Below are positions 53,868 through 64,000 of a DNA stretch of 64,000 nucleotides, in pieces. Both the position numbers and the translations under genes were made by a program. Under the pieces are notes generated by a model, which searched no databases, was not told the DNA's origin, and was given only the letters and a program-made list of their open reading frames with translations. Source of the stretch: Lacrimispora sphenoides JCM 1415 (lineage in GTDB: Bacteria; Bacillota; Clostridia; Lachnospirales; Lachnospiraceae); NCBI RefSeq assembly GCF_900105615.1, contig NZ_LT630003.1, forward strand, positions 4,402,501 to 4,466,500, given 5' to 3'. Within the stretch, counting starts at the first letter, position 1; every line of letters begins with the position of its first letter.

Positions 53868-54688
53868 TGAAAATGTCCATGAAGTCAAAAGTGATTATCT
53901 ATACCCTTCTGACTGCTGTTGCAGTTTACTTTCTGGCACCTTTTATTTATATGTTTTTTACTGCCTTTAAGACGGAAGCAGAAGCCATTGCCTACCCGCC
54001 CCGGCTATTTCCTTCTAAATGGCTGTTTGAAAACTTTAAAAACGCATGGGAATCACAGCCCTTTGGTACATACTTAAAAAATTCAATTATCATAACGGTT
54101 ATGACGACTGCAGGGCAGATCCTTTCCTGTTCCTTGGTGGCATATGGTTTTGCAAGGTTTGAATTTAAAGGAAAAAACCTGTTATTTATGATTTTGCTTT
54201 CTACTATGATGATTCCATGGGATGTTACCATGATTCCTCAATATATGGAATTTAATTTATTTGGCTGGATTAATACTTTAAAACCGCTGGTTGTGCCGGC
54301 ATGGTTTGGCTCGGCCTACTATATTTTCTTAATGAGGCAGTTCTTAATGGGGGTTCCAAAGGACTTTGAAGAGGCGGCGCGAATTGACGGTGCCAATGCA
54401 TTTCAGATTTATTGGAAGATTTTCATGCCGATCTTAAAGCCTTCCCTCATTCTAGTAGGCGTCTTAAATATGATTACGGTGTGGAATGATTATCTTGGGC
54501 CATTGATCTTTCTTCATGACAGAAGCAAATATACACTTGCTTTAGGTCTTGCAACCTTTAAGGGAGTTCACAGCACACGGATTATCCCTATGCTTTGTAT
54601 TACAATCATTATGATTATCCCGCCAATTATTATATTCATTATTGCGCAAAAGTATATTGTAGAAGGGACAAGTGGTTCTATTAAATAG
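53867..54688 (+). CDS. Sugar ABC transporter permease, MalG type
   Basis: A 273-residue permease with six membrane segments and the EAA loop EAARIDGANAFQIYW (about residue 168). It forms the second membrane half with the MalF-type protein. The start overlaps the previous stop (TAATG). Confidence 0.9.
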   Translation: MKMSMKSKVIIYTLLTAVAVYFLAPFIYMFFTAFKTEAEAIAYPPRLFPSKWLFENFKNAWESQPFGTYLKNSIIITVMTTAGQILSCSLVAYGFARFEFKGKNLLFMILLSTMMIPWDVTMIPQYMEFNLFGWINTLKPLVVPAWFGSAYYIFLMRQFLMGVPKDFEEAARIDGANAFQIYWKIFMPILKPSLILVGVLNMITVWNDYLGPLIFLHDRSKYTLALGLATFKGVHSTRIIPMLCITIIMIIPPIIIFIIAQKYIVEGTSGSIK

Positions 54689-54695
54689 AAAGAGC

Positions 54696-57775
<3,080 letters not shown>

Positions 57776-57799
57776 GAAGGGTAAAGGAGCAGTCGAAGA

Positions 57800-60121
57800 A
57801 TGATAAAAGAGAGATTTTCAGGGAAATTAAAAGAGTTGCTAAGCTCCGATGACTGGATGATTCTGCAGCAGGAATATGAACCGGAAGAAAATTTGAAATT
57901 TGAAAGTTTATTCAGTTTATCCAATGGGTATCTGGGAATCAGGGGAAGTTATGAAGAAGGCGGGAAAATAACCCTCCCATATTTATATATTAATGGCGTA
58001 TTTGATAAATCAGAAACCTTTATGAGGGAACTTGCTGCACTTCCCAATTGGCTTGGGATAAAGCTTTATATTGAAAAAGAGCTGATTGGAATAGAAAACT
58101 GCCAGATTCTAAAGTTTTCCAGAGCCCTTGATATGAAACAGGCCCTTCTTGCAAAAAGTTATATATTGCGGGATAAAAAGGGAAGAGAAACCCTGGTGGA
58201 AGGAATCCGGTTTGTGAGCCGTGCCAATGTACATCGCATGGGAATCAAACTGTATGTCACACCGTTAAATTACAGCGGAATCATAGAAGTGGAAAATATC
58301 ATTGACGGTACGATAATTAACTTCCATGATGCCCCCCGCTTTAAAGTAAAACATACATATATGACAGCAAATGATGCGCTGGATAAAGATGGTATTTATA
58401 TGGAAGTGGCGACCAGGGATGATCACCTTCATGTAGGATCCGGATGCCGGATCGAAGCCTATAAAAATGGCAAGGGAATTCTGAAAAACCGGATGTTCCA
58501 CGCCTTTGGGGAACAAGGGGTGGAGTTTGGTGATTTTGATGCCATGGAAGGGGAAACAGTAGAAATCATAAAATATGTATCCATGTATACAGAACGTGAT
58601 GCAGCCAGATATGCACTTCATGGGTCGGTAAAAGATGAAATAGATGGATTTTTAGAAATAGGTTTTGAAGAAGAGCTGGCAGCCCATAGGGCGGTTTATG
58701 AGGAGATGTGGAAAGCCGCGGATATCCGTATTGAAGGTGACTTTGAGCTGGACCGGGCAGTCCGTTTCAATATTTTCCATTTAATGAGCACGGGCAATGA
58801 GAGAGATGCCAGAGTCAATGTGGGCGCAAAGCTCCTTTCCGGCGAAGAATACGGCGGCCATGCCTTTTGGGATACGGAAATTTTCATGCTTCCCTTTTTT
58901 GCATACGTTTTCCCTAAAACGGCAAGAAATCTGGAATCTTACCGGTATCATTTGCTGGATGCAGCAAGGGAAAATGCCAGGAAAAACGGCTATAAAGGAG
59001 CACAATATCCATGGGAATCTGCGGATGACGGCACAGAGCAGTGCCCTGACTGGACCATTGAGCCGGATGGTTCCTGTTACCGCTGTTATGTAGCCGTTTA
59101 TGAGCATCACGTGACGGCGGCAGTTGCTTATGGCATTTATAATTATGTGAAAATAACCAGAGACATCGATTTTTTACTGAACCAGGGAGTGGAGATTTTA
59201 ACAGAAACAGCAAGGTTTTGGGCCAGCCGGTGTGAATATGTCGCAGAAAAGGACTGCTATGAGATTAACCAGGTAACCGGCCCTGATGAATGGCATGAAC
59301 CGGTAAATAACAATCTCTATACCAATTATCTGGCGAAATGGAATCTGCGCTATGTGATTGCCTTAATTGACACCCTTAAGAAAGAGCATGCCAAAGATTA
59401 TGATACGATAATCCGGAAAACAGGGTTAACGGACGGAGAAATCAAAAATTGGGAGATCGTCCAGGAAAAGATGTACCTTCCGAGAAAAGAAGGCACGAGC
59501 CTTTTAGAGCAGTTTGAAGGTTACTTTAAGCTGGATGATGTGGTGATTGAAAAATACGATGAAAATGACTGGCCGATTCGTCCGGAAGCCTTTAAGACCA
59601 AGAAGGCAAGACAGACACAGATTATTAAGCAGGCGGATGTGGTCATGCTTCTTCACTTAATGGGAGAAGAATTTTCGGAAGATGAGATAGGTCAAAATTA
59701 CGAGTATTATGAAAAACGTACCCTTCATGGATCTTCTTTAAGCCCAAGCATTTACTCTGTTATGGGATTAAAGGTAGGAGACGATTCCAAGGCGTACCGG
59801 TATCTGAAAAGAGCCGCTTTCCTGGATTTGCTGAACTTACAGAAAAACACGAGGGAAGGGATTCACGCTGCAAATACCGGAGGCGTATGGCAGACCGTGG
59901 TATTTGGATTTGCCGGGGTTTCCATTGGGGAAGACGGTATGCTGACTGTTCGCCCTCACATGCCAAAGGAATGGGAGGGGCTGGACTTTAGCCTCCACTA
60001 TCGGAATTCCTGGTTAAAGATCACCATCAGCAGGGATAACAGCGTCTTAGTGAAGGTACTGGACGGGGAAGCCCTTAATGTAAAGGTAAATGGGCAGATC
60101 ATAAAGGCATCCAGGGAATAG
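57800..60121 (+). CDS. GH65 disaccharide phosphorylase
   Basis: A 773-residue inverting phosphorylase of family GH65, which splits an alpha-glucoside with phosphate to give beta-glucose-1-phosphate. The catalytic Glu is in VTGPDEWHEPVNNN (about 495), and GGHAFWDTEIFMLPFF (about 352) is the conserved barrel region. The loop around GAQYPWESADDGTEQCPDW differs from maltose phosphorylase and resembles the kojibiose-phosphorylase type, but the acceptor is not known. The adjacent beta-phosphoglucomutase handles its product. Confidence 0.88.
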   Translation: MIKERFSGKLKELLSSDDWMILQQEYEPEENLKFESLFSLSNGYLGIRGSYEEGGKITLPYLYINGVFDKSETFMRELAALPNWLGIKLYIEKELIGIENCQILKFSRALDMKQALLAKSYILRDKKGRETLVEGIRFVSRANVHRMGIKLYVTPLNYSGIIEVENIIDGTIINFHDAPRFKVKHTYMTANDALDKDGIYMEVATRDDHLHVGSGCRIEAYKNGKGILKNRMFHAFGEQGVEFGDFDAMEGETVEIIKYVSMYTERDAARYALHGSVKDEIDGFLEIGFEEELAAHRAVYEEMWKAADIRIEGDFELDRAVRFNIFHLMSTGNERDARVNVGAKLLSGEEYGGHAFWDTEIFMLPFFAYVFPKTARNLESYRYHLLDAARENARKNGYKGAQYPWESADDGTEQCPDWTIEPDGSCYRCYVAVYEHHVTAAVAYGIYNYVKITRDIDFLLNQGVEILTETARFWASRCEYVAEKDCYEINQVTGPDEWHEPVNNNLYTNYLAKWNLRYVIALIDTLKKEHAKDYDTIIRKTGLTDGEIKNWEIVQEKMYLPRKEGTSLLEQFEGYFKLDDVVIEKYDENDWPIRPEAFKTKKARQTQIIKQADVVMLLHLMGEEFSEDEIGQNYEYYEKRTLHGSSLSPSIYSVMGLKVGDDSKAYRYLKRAAFLDLLNLQKNTREGIHAANTGGVWQTVVFGFAGVSIGEDGMLTVRPHMPKEWEGLDFSLHYRNSWLKITISRDNSVLVKVLDGEALNVKVNGQIIKASRE

Positions 60122-60134
60122 AGAGGGCATGTAC

Positions 60135-60995
60135 ATGAAAAAAAGGCTTGCAATCGGGGGGCTTATCTTAGTAACCATCATATGGGGCGGCGGCTTTGTT
60201 GCCAGCGATATGGCTCTGGAGAGTATGAGACCATTTCAGATTATGGCGGTCCGTTTTCTATTAGGCACTATTTTAATGGGGCTGATCAGCATACGTTCCT
60301 TAAAAGGAATCACAAAATCAGAAGTAAAGGCAGGGGGGCTCATGGGTCTCGCCCTCTTTGCCGGATTTGCATTTCAGATTGTGGGGCTTCAATACACCAC
60401 ACCCTCTAAAAATGCATTTTTAACAGCGTTAAATGTGGTGATCGTTCCGTTTATTTCATTTCTGATCTTAAGAAAGAAAATAGGAGCAAGAGGGATCGCC
60501 GGGGCAGTGATGTCCATAGCAGGTGTGGCCCTTCTGTCATTAGACCGAAATTTTTCCTTAGGCCTTGGGGACGGGCTGACTCTTATCTGCGCTGTTGGGT
60601 TTGCATTTCAAATATTTCTTACAAGTGAATATGTAAAGAAATACCGTGCGACTGTATTGAACTTTATTCAGATGATAACCGCATTCTTTTTATCCTTCAT
60701 CAGCTTAATTGCTTTTGGAGAGACACAGTTTCATGTGACCGGGAAAGGAATATTAAGTGTTCTTTATTTAGGAGTGATCAGCACAACGGTATGCTACCTG
60801 CTTCAGACAGCAAGCCAGAAATATGTAGATGAAACAAAAGCGGCTATTATTCTGTCCCTGGAATCCGTATTTGGAACATTGTTTTCTATTCTGATTCTTG
60901 GGGAAATTGTCACCCCCCGCATGTTGGCGGGCAGCTTGATCATCTTAGGAGCAGTTGTAATATCAAACCTTTCAGAAGCCGGGCAGGTAGAATAG
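60135..60995 (+). CDS. EamA-family (DMT) transporter
   Basis: A 286-residue inner-membrane protein with ten hydrophobic segments in two EamA repeats, in the drug/metabolite transporter superfamily. It begins with GGLILVTIIWGGGFVASDMA. AGGG seven bases before the second ATG (60135) favours it over that at 60129. It sits inside the phosphorylase operon, between GH65 and pgmB; a role in moving a sugar or product is possible but not shown by sequence. Confidence 0.85.
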   Translation: MKKRLAIGGLILVTIIWGGGFVASDMALESMRPFQIMAVRFLLGTILMGLISIRSLKGITKSEVKAGGLMGLALFAGFAFQIVGLQYTTPSKNAFLTALNVVIVPFISFLILRKKIGARGIAGAVMSIAGVALLSLDRNFSLGLGDGLTLICAVGFAFQIFLTSEYVKKYRATVLNFIQMITAFFLSFISLIAFGETQFHVTGKGILSVLYLGVISTTVCYLLQTASQKYVDETKAAIILSLESVFGTLFSILILGEIVTPRMLAGSLIILGAVVISNLSEAGQVE

Positions 60996-61005
60996 GAGGT
61001 TCCTT

Positions 61006-61647
61006 ATGAAATATAAGGCAGTTATTTTTGATTTGGATGGGGTGATCTGTCATACGGACAGATACCATTATCAGGCATGGAAACAGGTCGCAGAAGAACT
61101 TGGCGTTTATTTTGATGAAGAAATCAATAACCGGTTGCGGGGAATCAGCCGCATGGAAAGTCTTGAGATCATTTTGGAGAATTATCACGGGAACTTAAAC
61201 CAGGAAGAAAAGACGTTTCTGGCAGAAAAGAAAAATGAAATCTATAAGGAGTTATTGAAGCATATGAGCCCGAAGGATCTTTCCGGGGAAGTAAAGGCAA
61301 CACTTAATGCCCTCCGCTTAAAAGGGCTGAAGCTTGGCATTGGATCTTCCAGTAAGAATGCAGGATTCATCTTAGAGCGTATTGGCCTTTTTGGGTATTT
61401 TGATGCTATTTCTGACGGAAATAATATTATTAATTCCAAACCTGACCCGGAAGTGTTTCTAAAAGCAGCCAGGTTCCTTTCAGAGGACCCGAAAGGCTGC
61501 CTTGTGGTAGAAGATGCCAAAGCCGGATTAGAGGCTGCCAAAGCCGGAAATATGGACTGCGGGGCAATTGGAGATGGGATATCCTGCAATATTGCAACCT
61601 ATCAATTAAATACATTCTCTGATCTGCTTAAAATCGTAGAACCTTGA
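61006..61647 (+). CDS. pgmB: Beta-phosphoglucomutase
   Basis: A 213-residue HAD-family mutase that turns beta-glucose-1-phosphate into glucose-6-phosphate. Motifs: FDLDGVICHTDRYHYQAW with the two aspartates, RGISRMESL (cap domain, substrate selection), GIGSSSKNAG, NSKPDPEVFL and VVEDAKAGLEAAKAG. GGAGG precedes the ATG. Its presence shows that the GH65 enzyme is a phosphorylase and not a hydrolase. Confidence 0.93.
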   Translation: MKYKAVIFDLDGVICHTDRYHYQAWKQVAEELGVYFDEEINNRLRGISRMESLEIILENYHGNLNQEEKTFLAEKKNEIYKELLKHMSPKDLSGEVKATLNALRLKGLKLGIGSSSKNAGFILERIGLFGYFDAISDGNNIINSKPDPEVFLKAARFLSEDPKGCLVVEDAKAGLEAAKAGNMDCGAIGDGISCNIATYQLNTFSDLLKIVEP

Positions 61648-61704
61648 TGGATCACAACGCCGGACTGTAACAAATTTGATATTGTGACAGACATATGATG
61701 ATAG

Positions 61705-61733
61705 TTGCGGCACAAAATCAGATATGATAAAAT
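61705..61733 (+). promoter_or_regulatory. Possible promoter of the LacI regulator of the sugar operon
   Basis: TTGCGG (61705-61710), 17-base spacer, TAAAAT (61728-61733), 35 bases before the GTG start. Confidence 0.45.
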
Positions 61734-61746
61734 GAGGACAATATAA

Positions 61747-62763
<1,017 letters not shown>

Positions 62764-62789
62764 AATTAAGGGCTGCCGGCTCTATCAAG

Positions 62790-62831
62790 ATGCTGTTTCT
62801 TCGCGTTTGTGCGGGAGGAACAGCATTTTTT
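62790..62831 (+). terminator. Terminator of the LacI regulator gene
   Basis: ATGCTGTTTCTTCGC (62790-62804) pairs with GCGGGAGGAACAGCAT (62811-62826), G-U included, then TTTTTT. Confidence 0.9.
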
Positions 62832-62850
62832 GTGGATTTTATAAATCTGC

Positions 62851-62902
62851 TTGACAAGTATCTGATTTCAGATTAACCTTTAAGTGTCCGATATCGGATA
62901 CT
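62851..62902 (+). promoter_or_regulatory. MarR-gene promoter with two matching operators
   Basis: A perfect TTGACA (62851-62856) is followed by AGTATCTGATTTCAGATTA (62857-62875) and AGTGTCCGATATCGGATACT (62883-62902). Both share AGTRTCYGA and its mirror. The expected -10 between them is weak. Placement and symmetry suggest self-control by the MarR protein. Confidence 0.6.
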
Positions 62903-62924
62903 TTATGATAGAGGAGATTCTGGA

Positions 62925-63368
62925 ATGAATGAACCGATCAAAAAGCAACAAGGAATTTTAAACCAACAGGAAAAGGAACTTGCAGCCATCTATCACAGCG
63001 CTGCTATAAGATACGGAATTTCTGACAGTGAACTTTGGGTATGGTATGCCCTTCTTGTTTGGGGAGGTGAGTATTCCCAGCAAGACATCTGTGATATATG
63101 GTCTTTGCCGAAACAGACTGTCAACTCCGTAATCGCAAATTTAACAAAAAAAGGCTATGTATTCCTGGAAACAGTTCCTGGAACGCGCAACCGGAAAATC
63201 ATCCGTCTTACCGAAGCAGGAAAAGCGTTTGGTGAAAACAGGGTACTGCATATATATGAAGCAGAAACGAGAGTCATCGAAAAGATGCCGGAGCAGGAGC
63301 TTAAGACATTCATCGCATTGATGGGGAAGTATATTACCCTTTTGCGTGAAGAAATAAATAAAGAGTAA
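62925..63368 (+). CDS. MarR-family transcription regulator
   Basis: A 147-residue winged-helix regulator. The recognition region reads QQDICDIWSLPKQTVNSVIA, then LTKKGYVFLETVPGTRNRKI, the wing. Dimer helices lie at both ends. AGAGGAG precedes the ATG. It probably controls itself and the following lipid-related gene through the two palindromes before it. Confidence 0.88.
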   Translation: MNEPIKKQQGILNQQEKELAAIYHSAAIRYGISDSELWVWYALLVWGGEYSQQDICDIWSLPKQTVNSVIANLTKKGYVFLETVPGTRNRKIIRLTEAGKAFGENRVLHIYEAETRVIEKMPEQELKTFIALMGKYITLLREEINKE

Positions 63369-63392
63369 TGAAAACAAGCAGAAAGGAGAATT

Positions 63393-63953
63393 ATGAATCG
63401 AGAACCTCAAAATAGGATCCTGACAATCCCAAATATGCTTTCCGCTTTACGCATATGCATGATACCGCTTCTTGTCTGGCTATACTACGTAAAACAGGAT
63501 TATTTAAGGACAGGAGGCCTTCTGATCCTGTCTGGCCTGACAGATGTTGTAGATGGTTTTATTGCAAGACGTTTTCAAATGATCAGCAATTTGGGTAAGG
63601 TATTGGACCCGATTGCTGATAAGCTGACCCAGGGGGCGATGCTCTTTTGCCTTGTCACCCGCTTCCCCTTAATGATGGCACCGCTTGTTCTTCTGATTCT
63701 GAAAGAGATATTTGCAGGAATCACAGGCTTTTTGGTGATCCGGAACACGGGGCAGGTTTTTGGGGCAAATTGGCATGGTAAAGCAGCAACGATTCTGCTT
63801 TATGCCATGATGATCCTTCATGTGATATGGAATGACATTCCCAGGATATTATCGGATATGCTTATTGTAATTTGCATCCTTATGATGTTTGTTTCTCTTG
63901 TTCTTTACGGAATCCGCAATATAGCGGCATTGAAGAATACAAACAAAACTTAG
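63393..63953 (+). CDS. CDP-alcohol phosphatidyltransferase
   Basis: A 186-residue membrane enzyme of the PgsA/Cls family. The family motif DVVDGFIARRFQMISNLGKV continues into LDPIADK, giving D-G-x2-A-R-x8-G-x3-D-x3-D, the Mg and CDP-diglyceride site. About five or six membrane segments are seen. It could be a phosphatidylglycerophosphate synthase, but its place behind a MarR gene suggests a specialised paralogue; the acceptor is not known. It begins 24 bases after the MarR stop. Confidence 0.85.
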   Translation: MNREPQNRILTIPNMLSALRICMIPLLVWLYYVKQDYLRTGGLLILSGLTDVVDGFIARRFQMISNLGKVLDPIADKLTQGAMLFCLVTRFPLMMAPLVLLILKEIFAGITGFLVIRNTGQVFGANWHGKAATILLYAMMILHVIWNDIPRILSDMLIVICILMMFVSLVLYGIRNIAALKNTNKT

Positions 63954-63972
63954 CAAAGAAAGGAGAAGAATC

Positions 63973-64000
63973 ATGCATAATGACACAATCAATCTGCTTG
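63973..64000 (+). CDS. Start of a further gene, cut by the window end
   Basis: An ATG at 63973 with AAAGGAGAAG about six bases before it opens a frame reading MHNDTINLL up to the edge. Too short to identify; its spacing suggests it belongs to the MarR operon. Confidence 0.55.

Overview
The window is chromosomal DNA from a spore-forming, low-to-moderate GC Firmicute, most likely a Lachnospiraceae (clostridial cluster XIVa, Lacrimispora-like). The placement rests on Firmicute-type ribosome binding sites, the one-operon FASII cluster with FabK and a fused AccDA, a SpmA spore protein, YesM/YesN two-component pairs and the Orn/Lys decarboxylase-gmk-holB-ricT-trmN6-rsmI gene order. Genus level is inference only.

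Layout. 1-4583: end of an rRNA operon in the order 16S-5S-23S, then seven tRNA genes (Asp, Val, Thr, Tyr, fMet, Phe, Lys) and a terminator. 4592-7125: a small conserved protein, a PLP decarboxylase and a guanylate-kinase-like protein. 7184-15167 (minus strand): a sugar-uptake and sensing island splitting the decarboxylase/gmk pair from holB. It holds an RbsBAC-type importer and, in a separate operon, a YesN-type regulator, a YesM-type kinase with almost no extracellular part, and an RbsA paralogue that has lost nearly all ATPase motifs. 15253-18875: holB, ricT, trmN6, rsmI. 18884-29498: an eleven-gene fatty-acid synthesis operon (fabH-acpP-fabK-fabD-fabG-fabF-accB-fabZ-accC-accDA-NPD oxidoreductase). 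29580-31749: uracil/xanthine permease and spmA.

31813-45617 is a sulfur island. The minus-strand operon aprA-aprB-cysD-cysN-[metY remnant]-sir-tusA-hcyS-hcyF-hcyD should turn sulfate into APS, sulfite and sulfide, then load sulfur on a ThiS-like carrier as a thiocarboxylate. The MetY-type sulfhydrylase expected to use that carrier has lost its middle. A divergent LacI-family regulator and a plus-strand sulfate importer (sbp-cysT-cysW-cysA) follow. LacI-type operators sit in both control regions, and a 33-residue cysteine-rich ORF lies in the importer leader.

45720-50960 holds a tiny transcription unit with a 19-residue ORF, a TSCPD protein, mtnN, a membrane protein, pgi with a structured leader, and a lipoprotein. 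A decayed GNAT acetyltransferase lies at 50985-51250. 51546-62763 is a disaccharide-use operon: ABC importer, GH2 beta-galactosidase-like enzyme, GH65 phosphorylase, EamA transporter, beta-phosphoglucomutase and a LacI regulator. The window ends in a MarR-regulated operon with a CDP-alcohol phosphatidyltransferase and the start of one more gene.

Most promising: the pseudo-ATPase/kinase/regulator operon, the sulfur island with its dead metY and cysteine-rich leader ORF, and the 19-residue ORF unit. Nothing was searched or computed against databases; family names come from motifs and gene context read directly.
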